Both the position numbers and the translations under genes were made by a program. The notes below the pieces were generated by a model, which had not been told where the DNA came from, searched no databases, and was given only the letters and a program-made list of their open reading frames with translations. Shown here one piece after another: positions 25,290 to 38,368 of a DNA stretch of 64,000 nucleotides. Numbering within the stretch: position 1 is the stretch's first letter; each line of letters begins with the position of its first letter. Source of the stretch: Ananas comosus (lineage: Eukaryota; Streptophyta; Magnoliopsida; Poales; Bromeliaceae); the NCBI RefSeq assembly GCF_001540865.1, contig NC_033638.1, positions 6,205,474 to 6,269,473 on the forward strand. Reading direction: 5' to 3'.

Positions 25290-26370
25290 ATTTATATGAA
25301 TCTTCAATATTTTTTACCACGTGATAAATTTTTCTTCACCCTCGATTACCAGCGTGATTCTTTTCTTTTTCTTCATCAAATTTTTAATATGTATCTAAAC
25401 AGTCCCACTACCAAACTTTTAATTAGTGCATTTAAAGTTCTGTTACAATCTACAATTTTAACCTTAATTTCTATCTCCAATTATTCATCATGGCCTTTTC
25501 TTTTTTCTCTACCAGACTTTCAATTAATGCATTCATACAATCTGCTGCCATCTACCATCCTCACTTTCTTATCTCCAATTAATTCATCAATTCTTTATCT
25601 CTCATATTTTTCTATACACTGTCGCTTTCTTTCCTCCCTTCCTCTCACTAGTGCGCGCTCACTTTCCCTCTCCATTACGGTCGGAGGGATCGTTGTCGCT
25701 GTCATTATCACCGTCCCTGGAGAAGGCATCGTCGGGCGCCAACGGTCACTACAACAAAAACGGTGTATAGCAATACTTTTAAATATTGGTACATGTAAAA
25801 AAAAGTGCTGCTGACTAAATTATCCACACTTTTTAAAAGTGTTGCTATATGTGGGGTCGTTATAGGTAGGGCCGCCTTGATATTTGGCACCCACTACTCC
25901 AGCGACCTGTGGCGAGGGATACGTGGCGATCGTAACCCTCTACGGTCCCTACGAGATCCTCATGGCCAAATTCCAGTTGCCGGAACTCTACCACGTTGAC
26001 TGCGGCGGCGGAGGAAGAGAAGGAGAGATGGTGATCATTTTTTTTCCCTTCCTTTTTTATTTGTAATCGGGCCGAGTGGGTTTGGTGTGGTTGGTTGAGT
26101 AGAGAAACTTTTTATTGTTGATTGGATTGGGGCTTTATATTTAGGCCTTAATAAATTTTTTTTTTAAAATTTTTGCATAAATATGACACTTCTATAAAAG
26201 TGTCCCAAAAATGTGTCTCTATAACCTAATTCTGTTATAGTGAGTAGGAAATCTCTGATAGCTGTAGCAAGTGAGATACACAAGAGGATATGATGTTTGA
26301 TATAGTTTCATTATTAATTATTGCTACAGTTTCTATTCGCTGCGAAGTGCGAACCCCTTCACTAGTATTT
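25290..26370. repeat. Dispersed repeat split by a CACTA-type MITE; related copy at 53,100-53,760
   Basis: The phrases ATTCATCAATTCTTTATCTC, GGAGGGATCGTTGTCGCTG and CTCTCCATTACGGTC recur as reverse complement at 53,260-53,700. ATTAATTATTGCTACAGTTTC (about 26,310) matches 53,165-53,200 the same way. The middle is interrupted by the element at 25747-26242. No protein is recognised, although one frame stays open for 170 codons. Confidence 0.7.
25747..26242. mobile_element. Short CACTA-type MITE (inverted relative to the copies at 55.9 and 59.6 kb)
   Basis: Starts CACTACAACAAAAACGGTG and ends CCTAATTCTGTTATAGTG. Inside are TTTTAAAAGTGTTGCTATAT and GGGTCGTTATAGGTAG, shared with the other copies in reverse complement. 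The interior also carries a short GC-rich piece. Flanks (GGT/AGT) are not identical. Confidence 0.85.
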
Positions 26371-27174
26371 TATATATTATAGGAAGAAACAAAACTAAGC
26401 TTCAAACTTATTCTTCTCTTGTTTTAACCCAAAAAAAAAAAAAACAAGAAAGAACCTTTTCAAAGGATTTTAATAAGAGAAAAAAATCTAGAAAATAAAT
26501 AAATAAATAATTTACTGCAGCGAAAATCGTTATTTTCTGTTTGAATGTCGAATGCAAATTAAGCACTTAATTACTCTCCGCTGCTGTACGTGTTTAATTA
26601 ATTAATTGGCCACACCTTCCAGAATGCGTACCCACACACTAATTACAAAAGGTTGAAAACGGTCAATTTTTGAAAAAAATATATTGGCATTCATATTTTT
26701 ATCAGACACAAATTCTAATGCGAATATGCGTTGGATGTTAAATTTTTGTTACCATATTCGTCAAAAATGAATTCAGATTCAGCTATGAGTCGGATTTATA
26801 TATAAATATGAATTAAAATTGGTGTGAATAAAACACATAGTGCAATTAAAGGTTCACACTCGTGTTCAAAGGTAGTATACCTGTATTAATTAGTCAATAA
26901 AACTTAATATTTTAACAAATATTAATACAATTTTAATATAAAATTTATAGTAAAATAAATGAGGAATATAATAGAAAACCGTTTTATCCTTCTACAATAT
27001 ATATTAACATTTCTCTTATCTTTTAGGAGTGAAAATGGTTGAATATGGTTAGATTTTTTAAGAAATCATATTCGCATTCATATATACATATTTTTTTGGA
27101 TGTGAATTCGGATACGAATATATGTCGAAGAGTTTTTCTAACCACTTTCACCTCTATACACGCGCACACACATA

Positions 27175-27216
<42 letters not shown>

Positions 27217-27694
27217 CTAGGTTGGTATACTATCGGTAGTACGAAGGCCTCCGTGCTACCAAGTTGTTTTTAATGATGCGGATTCCAAATCGGCGATCAG
27301 CTCCATTAGACTTAATCTACACTATNAGGATCCTTTTCACGATTAGGAAAAATCCTAAAACTCTCAAAATTTGATTCTAATAAAAAAACCCCCCCCACCC
27401 CTCATTACAAAACATACAAATATACGACCAGTTATTATATATCGAGTAAACTCTTCGGTTTCGTGACCACTTCTCCTACAATTAATTGAATACGGGAGGT
27501 AAAAAGTAGATGTATGTAATGTATATATGTGGCCCATGTACCTTAAATACTTTTAAAATTTTAAGGTAAAGATGATCACCTAAGGTTGTCCTAAGTCTGA
27601 TACCAACCAACGGTTCCCTATGAGGATTTATATTTAAACTGAATCTTATTTTCATTATATTCCGAAATATATATATATATATATATATATATCA
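26371..27694. other. Intergenic AT-rich DNA with TA microsatellite
   Basis: TA run 27180-27214, directly followed by a fragment related to the 24,010 element (GGTTGGTATACTATCGGTAG). N at 27326. No gene. Confidence 0.5.
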
Positions 27695-27917
27695 GGCCGA
27701 CCCTATGATAGCTATCGTACTTTATAAACCACGATAGTTCAAAAGATGGCTATCTAAATGAAGAAAATAGTAAAAGTAGGCAAGCTTATATGATAAGTTG
27801 GTTGGTGAGTGAGTTGAGATTCCCCAGGTGTAGTAGGATTGGCGTGTAGAAAATTAGATTCCTGTCTTTTGAATTATCGTGGTTCAGTAACCACGATAAT
27901 TATCATAAGGTCGGATC
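27695..27917. mobile_element. MITE inserted inside a TA microsatellite
   Basis: Left CCGACCCTATGATAGCTATC and right GATAATTATCATAAGGTCGG are inverted, as are ACCACGATAGTTCAAAAG and CTTTTGAATTATCGTGG. ATATATAT runs flank both sides, and a CT run follows at 27943-27981. Confidence 0.85.
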
Positions 27918-27939
27918 AAGATATATATATATATATATA

Positions 27940-27942
<3 letters not shown>

Positions 27943-27986
<44 letters not shown>

Positions 27987-28909
27987 CTGGATCCCATGTC
28001 CATCTTCGTGGTGGTTGAACCACGATCTCCAAGCTTGGAAGCTTAGGTGAGGTATTCGTGGTTATACTGAACCTAGTTTGTGATAAGGTTGATGGATGTT
28101 TTATGGTGGTAGTAGCGTTGGAGTGCTATAGTGGTCGGTTCCCTATTTTTGATATTTCTTGGTGTTTGAACTACGAAAAGCCTCATAATTTTGATGTGAT
28201 ATATTTATATATCTAGTAGTCTTTATATTTTTATATATATTTATAAATTATATACATTTTTTTATATATCTTATAATGTTTATAAAAGATTATTTTATAT
28301 TGTATACTTAAATATTTAATATTTAAAAATTTATTTATATTACACGTTTAAATATTACTAAATTTTATTTAATTTTATTAAAAATGCACGTAAACGTGCA
28401 TGTGAGTTGATCATATATATATATACCTATTTGAAGTTTATAGTGAATACACCAAAGCATGAAAAAATAAAATCATAAGATACTAAATTTTATATATGAA
28501 ATCAAAAGATAAAGCAGTTCCGGAGGCAATTTAAAAACAATTTAATATATATTTTTTTTTGAAACCTATAAGGTGGATACTAAATAGCTTATAAGTAAAA
28601 TTTTTAGACACTCAAATGGCTTAAAAATAAAATCATAAGACACTAAATAGAGAGAGTAACCAAATTGCTTTTTAAATTATTTCTATTTCTTTTCTTTTTT
28701 TATTTTAGATACTATATAAAATTTCATATTTCATAATTTAACTCTTTCGCTCTTTAATGCTCCCACTATAAATTTCAAAAGGTATATATATATATATATA
28801 TTACCTGCCGAAGAGGGAGGGGGCAGGAAAGAGAAACCTGAGGTGGAGAAAGGGGACTCGAACCTCTGAGGTACCTCTCTGATGCTTTCGCGAGGGTTAT
28901 TAATTTTTT
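27943..28909. other. CT microsatellite, then AT-rich intergenic DNA up to the mirror block
   Basis: (TC)n at 27943-27981. A short GC-rich stretch near 28,800-28,890 includes GGGGACTCGAACC, a B-box-like word. No gene. Confidence 0.5.
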
Positions 28910-29690
28910 TTTTTTTCTTCTCTTGGGATTCCTCAGAGGAGAAGAAGTAGAGTGTTTAAAGTGCCACTCGAGCAAGCTCTTTTAAAACATTGAAAAAAAA
29001 AAAAGTTAAACCCCCATTTAAAAGTTCTAAACAACGGTTTTTGGTAACTCGTTCCTTACATCCTCCTTTTTATTTTTATTTTTCCACGCCCTAGAGAAGA
29101 AAACAGGGCACAAACGAAAGATTAAAGCTATAAGCTTAGTATAAAACAACAGCAATAATATCGTCTCTCATCCACAAGACAAAAGAACAAAGCCTAAACA
29201 CGTAAATGAACGAATAAACAAATGCGTAGTAAATAAAAAATGACAAAGTAACTAAGCACCATAATACGACGGTGATAGTTGATATTAAAAAAAAAAAAAA
29301 AAAAGACATCATACTCGTTAATTAGTAGTAAGGTGATTTTACAGCTGATCACTTTAAGCGTTTGTTTTGGTATTGAATAAAGAGTTTTAATAGACAGCAT
29401 TAACACGAAAAGGTATCTCCGAATTTTAACTGCGACTATAGTACAATGGGCAGTTTAGCTAGACTTTCTTTTGCTACGTCCTTATCAGAGCTTGATTGCG
29501 GCTCAGGATCCTATCACAAAACTCAAACAGGAACAGTTCGCTTAAACGTACTATCAGGATCTTACTACAAATCTAACATGAAGCGTTCAAGGACGTACAA
29601 AGCATCTCTGTGACTTTATAAACCAGAAAGGTCCTCTTCGTATTAACGTGTAAAGTCATGACCACTCATTCTTCTTGTTATCGACGTCAA

Positions 29691-32600
29691 TACGTTCTTA
29701 GGTTTTACTTTAGAAGCTTCCACTCGAAGAACAACGAAGTTAGGGCATCAAATTGTATAAAAACTACACACCACACATACTCTACGACAGCTGTCTTGTG
29801 AACCACGTACGTATTTACGAGCTAATATATGCATCTGCAGGTGGCGTAAGAGTTTGTACAAATATACTCTATATATACGAAGGCACAATCACATGTTAAA
29901 TCAATCTACGTTCGTTCATGGAGGTTAAATATACTATCTGCGCCTGTTTCACAACCGGTATCACGAACTAACGACGTGGTTGACGGGTTCATTAACATTA
30001 ACACTCAGTAGTTTACCATAAATCGAGTGATCCTCAACGACTTCTTCGTCTTGGATTAAATATCACGAACGTCTCTAAGTAGAATGTACTTGCTCCGAAT
30101 AAGGTCTCAAAATGGTTTTACTTTATTGAGTTTTTTTATCTTATTTAAGACATTACACTCTGTTAGACTTTAAAACGACCTTAGTACTTATCGCGAAGGA
30201 AAACGTCCTGTGAGCTTCGTGGCGTCTTCACGTTGGTGGACATGTTCAATACGTGCTGAATGTTTCATTGGCCGTTTTAGTTGATCGGCTACTCCGAGGA
30301 CCTTGCCTAAGATCAAGCTATGGTCGATGTTGACCACTATTATCTTTCCAAAGAGTACTTCTGTAACTTGAGCATTCTACTAGTCTAACCTAAACTTTAT
30401 AAAGCTGATATTAATACACCTTTATAAAAAAAGATATTAACTTTACGTTAAGCTCGAGAATAGAATGTAACAATGGCATTTTGAACGACAACGTCCAGGT
30501 CTTAAACTATCTCGCAACAGATGTTGACATATACTTATTCCGCCTTCACCAATCCTGAGAAAGATGAGCACGATCTTATCTTGGACCAAAATGATGTGAT
30601 CCACCCATATATGGTTTTCTGTGTAAATATCATCATGGCAAACTGTAATTACTTAATCATAAGTATATAACCACGTAGTAATTTCACCGTTCAGTATAAA
30701 AACATTCGACAAATATACGACATATGTACCGTTTTGTGACTCCCCAGATCAACAGGAAGTTATAGAAGGAAAAGGTAAAAATTCACGAAGTACGTGCGAT
30801 ATTATCAATTATTCTTACTCATTATTGTACGCGAGAGGGCATAACACACCATGACGTTTGGTAACTTTGGGCAGTTTGTTATCATGGGTCTAACAAACTA
30901 ACGTTTGTGGGTAAAGGGCTCGTCATGAACAGACTATGAAGAAATTAATACAAAATAAACTTAGTAAGTAATTATACGACTATTAAAAATAGAAACCTAA
31001 TCATACCGTCTTTGACCTTCTTCTTTTAAGACTCAAGAAGTCCCGAATGATGTAGTCCGACTTTAACTTTTTTGTCTAGTAGAATAAGTTAGTCAATAAC
31101 CTCGTGGTCATGGTAGAGTACTTCATGGGTCGAGGTGGATTCCAAGGTGATTGAGGATATGTTTTACCCTAAGTAGTATACGGACCATTAAAGAGGAAGA
31201 TCTAAGAAGGAACATAGAATCTGAAAAGATTTGTCTTTGAGAAAAGAGATTCGAGATCGTTTAATCGTAGACTAAAATTATAAACATGAACCAAAATAGT
31301 AAGAAGTCTTCTGAACTTTAACCGTTTCTTAAAGAAGATACTATACATTCTTGATGTGTAGATGTATGAATGTCGACGTGCTCACATAAAAGAATATATA
31401 AAGACTACGTGGATGGTAGACAAAGTTAACTCCTCTCAATTTTTCTTTTACTCTTTAATCAAACTATCTGATTTTTGAATAATAGCAAGGTTAATCTCCT
31501 TTTCAACGATACAACGTAACCAAGTTTTCTTTTAGTCGTAAATATGATACGTAAGACGGGGGTGTTAGTAGTAAGAATACATATGGTTGGACGAACGTCA
31601 CGTCAATTATTAAATGGGTACCCTATGGGTCAAGAAGTCGTCGGGGGTTACGGTTGTGGTCCAGTTGGAGTAGAGTTAAGATACCCAACGCCTGGTAGGT
31701 CGACAGTACATCACTTGCCTTAAGGACGGGGTCCGTTAAAAGTGGGTTAAACATACTTAAGGCCGTTACTCATTCTGGTACAAAAAGTAAAACGAGAATA
31801 TACAAAAAGGAAATGACTTTACTCCTAGTAGACTAATTACTTCGCTGTCACAACAAAAATCAACTGGTATAGTAAGGAAAGGAATAATTCGTAGACCTTT
31901 ATTTCCCTAGCTCACTCTTGTCTTGAATCCCTTTACTTACCGGGTTGTGCAATGAACTATGAAAAGAACAACTAATCATAAGACCCGGACATTTTTCGTA
32001 TCTAGTATAAAAGAACAATAAGTCTGGAGACATAATTATAGAAATTAGTTTTAATACACAACTTTGTAACATTATTGTCAAAGGCCATATTTCTTCCGTG
32101 GCTTGTGAAAAATCGTTGTGTTTGTCGAACGATGTCTCTATCGCGTGAAGTGACTGTTACACTCATCTTTTTTATTTAATCAACACGGAAAGGATCTGTA
32201 GACATATACGGAGACTTGGTGGTTGATTGTTCATCCTCTAAACCGTCCATTAAATGAAACAATACCGCCCATTCAATGAAATCGTGGGCTTATCCGAGAG
32301 TTAGAAGTCCCATGAACCGGTGTAACAACTATGAGTTATAGACGACAAGTTTAGAAAGAGATTAAAGTTGACGACACTGCCGATCATTATGTAAAAAGGA
32401 AGATAACGTTAACCCAAATATTTACGAATTATAGGGAAATTTAGCCAACTTCGTAACACTACCTGTTACCGTGTGGACTTCGAAGACGAGCACCACGGAG
32501 AAGTACGTTGTTGTTACGGTACCGGTACTCAGGGCGTAGTCCCCGTAGCTCGTTGTTGGTAAAGGGAAAGTGAGGTAGCCTCTATAGCCCCTACCGGTAC

Positions 32601-33178
32601 CTACGCAGTAAGCGAAGACTTTACCCCTCACTTCCGTGGAACGTTGATCCCGTGTTACCCCCTCAGCTTGTCAGATCGTTGAGCTAGTCTAGGCATCTTC
32701 TTAAAACCTTGAAGTTAGTAAGCCTGAATTGCCGTCTGAACTGATTAAACCTTCCATACAATATACAACCAACTGTGTCTTTTTGATAGTCAATATAACG
32801 AAGAAAACGACGATTATATAAACAGAATCGCGTTTTTAAACCAAGGATAGTCTGGAACCTCTGAACCTCTTGATGTGACCGAGAGACAAGAATGGTAGCC
32901 TGAGCCTGTAGAATGAGCCGAGAGGTCTGGTCCTACTATATCCATTGCACAATGGTGAGTGAAACAAAGAGAAGAAAAAGATGAATATTGTAGTCCTCAC
33001 GTACCAAGTCCCTGGTTTAAACACTAATTGGTATAAAGGATGATCGTTTTAGCCGTAAAGCTACCTCTTGGGACTAGAACTGTGAAACATACAAACGATA
33101 CTAGCGACACAAGGTCAGCTTCTCATGAAACGCCTACAGTAGTGGTCGGGAACAAGGGTTGGTCTACTTCTCTTTATC
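29691..33178. CDS. Plant-specific TIGR01589/A_thal_3526 domain protein, complete, readable only in mirror text
   Basis: Read left to right as the plain complement. Exons are 29691-29720, 30208-30372, 30496-30601, 31003-31185, 31605-31770, 32453-32754, 32853-32942 and 33117-33178: 1,104 nt, 367 residues plus TAG. All introns are GT-AG and all phases fit. The domain lies at about residues 60-130. It has the hallmark segments VQNLIERCLQLYMNK (66-80) and VWQKLEEENSEFF (101-113), followed by RAYYIRLKLKKQI. A Pro/Gln/Met-rich middle (VNNLPMGYPVLQQPPM), a TPSEISGM segment and an acidic tail ending PCSQPDEEK also match plant relatives as I know them. The function is unknown; the family is plant-only and probably nuclear or regulatory by composition, which is inference. 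The first, 10-codon exon is the least certain: an alternative start is the Met in VMHDL of exon 2. The gene is tail to tail with the phosphatase gene, with about 0.9 kb between the stop codons. Confidence 0.92.
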
Positions 33179-33370
33179 ATCTCTTCTATATAAATAGAAG
33201 ACGGTAGTTTGAAACGGCTGAAGTTGAAGATCTAATCCAAGATGTTTAAGTTCCGATGGTAGAAAAGGCAAACACAACAGGAATGTAACTGCCAATTAGT
33301 ACATTAGTAATAAGCAGATAAAAATGGTAAGACTCTTGAAACTTGGAACATAGCTGGGGTCTAAGAAGTT

Positions 33371-33492
33371 CTTTAACGTCTCTTTAATGAGGGTCACTCT
33401 GGTTGAAAGTTACTCACTTTCCTGCCTTCCTCTTTAACGTCTCTTTAATGAGGGTCATTCTAGTTAAAAGTTACTCACTTTCCTGCCTTCAT
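33371..33492. repeat. Two-copy 61-bp tandem repeat between the two mirrored genes
   Basis: The unit beginning CTTTAACGTCTCTTTAATGA occurs at 33371 and again at 33432, with a few mismatches. It lies inside the mirror block, in the short intergenic space between the two stop codons. In the correct reading it contains the phrase GAGAAATTACTCCCAGT. No function is evident. Confidence 0.85.
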
Positions 33493-34094
33493 CTAAAAGC
33501 GTGGGCGGCTATTTGGTTGGAAAAACCCACGTTTCATACTCTGTTATTATTTCCTAATTTAATAGGCCAGCACAGATGAAAAGTGCCTACTTGTCTTAAA
33601 ATTACACTCAAGCTCGAATAATAAATATACGTTAGAGTATGTACATCACTCAAAAACCCTGTTTAAGTTCACCAAGAATTTTGACGTTCGAACACTTTTA
33701 ATACACCTTTGCGAAGAGTTTCATACGGCTAAACTAAATGACAGGGAGTATAGGGCACGAACTTAAAATGTTTGCGAAGTGTCGAGTGTGTTTGGTAGAA
33801 ATTGTTGCTTTACCTTGTGTGAATTATAATGTGCACTTCCGTTATGAACATAAATGACGTGTATGACTAATTCTTGCACTTTTGACGAAATTAACGAACC
33901 TGTCTTCATCCTTTGATGGAGCTCACCGCTGTTGTGGTCGAGAAAACCTCCTTTTTTTTTTTTCTTCGTTGGAATAAATTCTTTTGTAGGTTTTTTGTGT
34001 CTAAGCAATAGAGTTTTTGGTAGTTCAGAGTCACTAGGTAAGTCTTATACCAGGTTCATCGCTTCCTGCTCTTCTTACTTTTTTGAGAAATTAT

Positions 34095-37000
34095 AGTTAA
34101 GAGTGGTCTTTCTCCTCCTAGTAGATATAGGTAGCACAGCACCACCTTAGAGTGGTGTTACGTCCACTACAACAGGCGTGACGGGGCTCTCTTTCGGCAG
34201 AGGCAATCGAAGGCCCGCCGCCGGAGACCATGAAGAAGTCGAGAACGCTCCCTTTAACGTAGGAACACCTACTATTCTTACGTTGTATTGTCATGTTCAG
34301 TCATTACTGATGACTCTCCCTTTGTTTTTCATACTTAAGATAAACTAGATTCATCCACGTAGAGCTGCTGCGGGGTTTAAACGACATCACTTTACGTCGT
34401 TAGTCCCACTCGTTAAAATCAGGGTTAAAGAGGATAGGCGGGTTTAGAGTTTTCCTTTTTTCACTACGGGTTTAATCCATATCCACTTCACGTTATCAAC
34501 CCAACCGGTTAAGGTGTAACGTCAATTAAAGTGGATGAGAAAAATTGAGAGTTTAACTTTTTTCCCTTATTTACGGGGCGTTACTCTTATTAGTGTGGTG
34601 GTCATGTATTTCATTGTTTTAAACGCCTACATTGAAGGTCCCCGTACGTTGGTGCATTTTTATCATGTGAGAGTTGTCGTTCATCAGTTTATTCCATGCA
34701 CGCCCACATTCACACGTTGATAACATACAGATTGATGTATAGGTTACTGTGCCATATATGTTAATGGAGGATCATTTGTCGAGGATTCGTGGTCCTGGAA
34801 TCTAAGTATGTTGACACCATATTGTTATTAAGTTTACGATTCTTAGTGTTTATTTATCAACTCTAGTTTCGAGCCCTTACATTGTCGACTCTAGTATCGT
34901 TCATATTGTCTAACACAAACACACTTTTGTTTTTTTCTTTATTGTGTAAAGAATGCTATTCGAATCTTAATACTTTAATCACATTATATTGTAAGTACGT
35001 ACCTTCCACGTTCCGGTCTCGGTTGTTAGTCTATCACTTTCTTTCATCGTTGAATGGAGCAAACGATGATGTAGGGTATTAGGTAGTCAACGTTCATGGT
35101 TATTGAGGTTAAATAGTAGTTAGGAAAGAAGGACGTCTCTCCTTGAGATACCGAATTCTCATGTAACGGTTCCATTTACAGTACTGAAGGATTCGTAGAC
35201 TATATTGTAAATTTTCTATCGTGCATCCTCATTTAGAAGACACGGGTTACCGGGTTAGAAGTATCGATACGTGCATCTGGTATAAATACAGTTGTTCTAA
35301 AAGTTTCTAAGGCCGAACTATTCTTATATGGTAAGGAACAAAAGGACTTATAAGGTAAACAGATTTATCATGATGTTAATAGAATGAAGGTATTTCAGTT
35401 TATAATTGTGTTTCTTCAGAGAATAAACGGAACCGATTTTGTCATTGTGATTATAGTAGAATTTCGACTGTACATGTAATCTTTATAACAGTGTGTATAT
35501 CATGTCGAATAGGCAACTCGAAGTAAAAGTTGTCTAACGTGTTTAGTATCATTATACCGTGTTTCGTTCGTGCAAAGTCAGTTCGTTAATAAAAAAAAAG
35601 GAGTGTCAAACAGGATTACGTTGTATATTGTTGGATGTCAGGGATTAATTTATTAGGTTAAAATATACACCAGAACCAGTAGTACATCTCGTTAATAGTA
35701 CGTGATTCCTCTCTACGAGGACTCTTTACTCCATTTTTTCCGGTAGTGAATTTATATTAAAAATCAATGTAGTCTTAGTAGATTTTAAATTTTTTGATTG
35801 AAACTCCGTCTCAAGGTTTATTTCAATCTATGGACTTAGAGTCCCAGACGGTGTTGTTTAACGAAGTTTAACGCTAATGGTTTGCGTGCACTGTATCGGT
35901 TATGTGGAGGATGGGAGGTTCATGGACGTCATAATCATTATGTTGCTTATTGTTGGGTTGAAGTATTTAATTATAGATTGGGCTCGAACTCTTCATACTT
36001 TGTTTTCGTATACTGAGTTAGTATAAACCAGTGTGTTTTCCTATAAGATTTTAGTGAAACTTTGATATCGTTCATGGAAATAAAATGTCCAAGCAAGTAT
36101 ACGAACTCTACTAAACTCCGATAAAATTACGTAATTCACGAATTGTTTGTCACGAACGAAAGTTCGATTTCCATTTTCGTTATGTGTAAGGTGTTTATAA
36201 TCGTACTTTAATTTGATTCATCTCTTTTGTTAAAAATGACCTGTCAGCTTCTGAATGGTCGGGTGTATTATTGTGGAGGTCGTAAGAGTTAAGAGAACGC
36301 GAGTAGTGGAGACAAACCGAACACCAGGAGTCTCTCGCCCTACCGATTTTCCTTTATTCCCTTTTAATTCTTTGACGTTCTGATGACCGCCATCCTCTTT
36401 TAGATCTTTTAAGTTTTACTTATACGTATCTTCCCAATTCTTTTGTCGTCAGATGTTTACGCTCATGTTCCTTTACGTACATTGTGTATCGACGTTAATA
36501 TCACATATTGTATGACGTAACACCTTAAGAATTTTACAATTCATCCTTCCGTGTTTTCATTCGACAAACGACTCAAATTTTTCGTATGTGTGTTACTGTT
36601 GAAGGTAAATAGCAATGCCACGAAGTTAAACCCTTGTTAATACATTCTTTCACGGTTAGAAGTCGTTTGTCTTTACGGTGTTTGGTATTACATGTATATG
36701 ATGGAAACGGACGGAAACTATACTGTCGTGCACTTAGAGGTTGTAAACGATGTATGTCTATTAATGGGTGGTTTTGACGTCACCTTCGACATCTTGGTAG
36801 TAGGGACTTTCATGACCTGAGTCGTAGATTCTTCAGACTTAGTCAAAAGACTATACAAAGTCGACGTAAAACGGTCTTCTATCTTTGTTTCTTTAACTCA
36901 TTTCTGTAATAAGTAGTTTAGACTTTGTTTTGCTTTTAATAAGTGTCGTGGAGTTAGTAGCACAGTCGGGTACGTGACGAGTCACTGAACGAGAGGTAGT

Positions 37001-38368
37001 GTAGAGTACGTAAGTTTAGGTTGGTAGGTTTTCTTTTCTTAAAAGTTTAGTTTTCTTCCGGTAATGAGTGAGTTACTAACCACTAACTTCATACTCTTCC
37101 CTACCTTCCGTCTAGCCACCCGTGGTGTACCAACCGTATCACGCGGTCCCTCTTTTACTATTAAAGAAAGTTGTTTCTTAACCTTGATTGTTTCTTACTT
37201 AGTAGTGTATTTTACCTTTTCCGTTCGTATGAATATCGGTTGAAGCACAGACAGTACTTGACACCTACAAAGTATTCCAAAAGCTTATTTACGAGGAATT
37301 CTATGAGCCGACGAGCACTTGGAGGTACTGGACACCATGATTAAAGTGTTAATTTCCTCGTTTTTAACTTTTTCTTTTTTTTATTCGAGTATCTCTTCCT
37401 ACTAGGATGGTAGTTTATGGGGTTTTTCTGACTGACAAACAGGTAGTTAAAAACTATAAAAATGCAGTTTTTTCAGGAGGTACGAGCGAGAAAAGGGAGA
37501 TTTTGAGCTCATAGGTGTTGAGTTAAAAGGTAGGAGTGACTTTAGTCGTTTTGTTGTAACGTCTTTATTAAACTCCACGAAATTATTAAATACCATCGCG
37601 TAACGTTAAATGATGAGGAACCAAAGTTCATTTCTTCCAGGACACTAAAGATAAAATCAAAAGGCATTCCTTGACGGTAGTCTTCCACTGTTTTACGTTT
37701 ATTGTCCCGTCATTCACGATGTACAATGGTGGGTTACCAAATATTTTATTTTACGTCGTGAAACAATGGGTGAAGTGGTCGTAAATGATTGTCTTTTGGT
37801 TTTACTTTTGGCGTACCCTCGTTTTACCATGTAAAACTTGGTGTACCAAAACGGTTGTGATAAAGGAAACGTAAATTGTAGTGATCAGTAATGGTTTGTT
37901 CATGTGTTCGTAAACTACGCTCTTTCTGTGATTGTTTTCACCGTAGTGTTCAACGAAAGTACTTTTACATAGATCGAGACCATGACTACTGATTCAACTA
38001 ATGTTCTTTGTTGTGTTGTAATTAACGCAGCTTTACTGAATCTATATATAGTTTTCATGATCGCTGTAAAGTTTGTAAGAGCTTAGGATGGAAAAGGTTG
38101 GAGGTGATCGCATCGAGGGTAGTAGGAGGGCTAGGAAGAGGGAGTTCTGTAAGCGGCGCCCGGCGCCGAGGTTGCCGACTCTGCTAGGCCTCAGCTCGTA
38201 GTAGGAGTGCCAACGGGATTTGGACGCGGCCGAGACTCCTTTCATTTTGGATCCGGTGTGTAGGTCTAGGGCGGGTGTTTGGGATTTCACGGGGTTAAAC
38301 GAGCTGCTCTTGGGGGAGTCCGAGCAGCACGCGTGCTACTTTAGGAAATACGATCGCTACGTATGGTA
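34095..38368. CDS. Protein phosphatase 2C (PPM family), complete, readable only in mirror text
   Basis: Read from high to low coordinates without complementing. Exons are 38368-38091, 37537-37410, 37330-37232, 36862-36704, 36344-36258, 35924-35833, 35131-35057 and 34262-34095: 1,086 nt, 361 residues plus TGA. Every intron starts GT and ends AG in that reading. An in-frame TAG lies directly before the ATG. PPM motifs in order are SMEDFFD (111-117, metal-binding E/D), DGHGG (135-139), DDGSTAST (189-196), GDSRAV (210-215), SEDHKPNR (226-233), GGVLAMSRAFGN (256-267), TDGLWDVV (296-303) and RGSADNIT (332-339). These place the Mg/Mn-dependent Ser/Thr phosphatase fold at about 94-346. The first 90 residues are rich in Ser and Arg and could be an organelle-targeting leader, but this is not certain. 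The best match from family knowledge is the plant group containing Arabidopsis WIN2 (At4g31750). All catalytic residues look intact. Confidence 0.95.

Noticed and set aside
25296..25814. 172-codon open frame
   Set aside because: It runs through a dispersed repeat and into a CACTA MITE; no recognisable protein.
32041..32150. An extra exon of the mirrored A_thal_3526 gene
   Set aside because: It has a plausible acceptor, but using it breaks the frame; skipping it joins the flanking exons in phase and matches the family pattern.
31899..33024. Minus-strand open frames of 60-70 codons in the mirror block
   Set aside because: They are random open stretches over exons of the mirrored gene. The true coding sequence is the plain complement read forwards.
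38042..38290. 82-codon minus-strand frame in a GC-rich patch
   Set aside because: It overlaps exon 1 of the mirrored phosphatase, which explains the GC content and the open frame.
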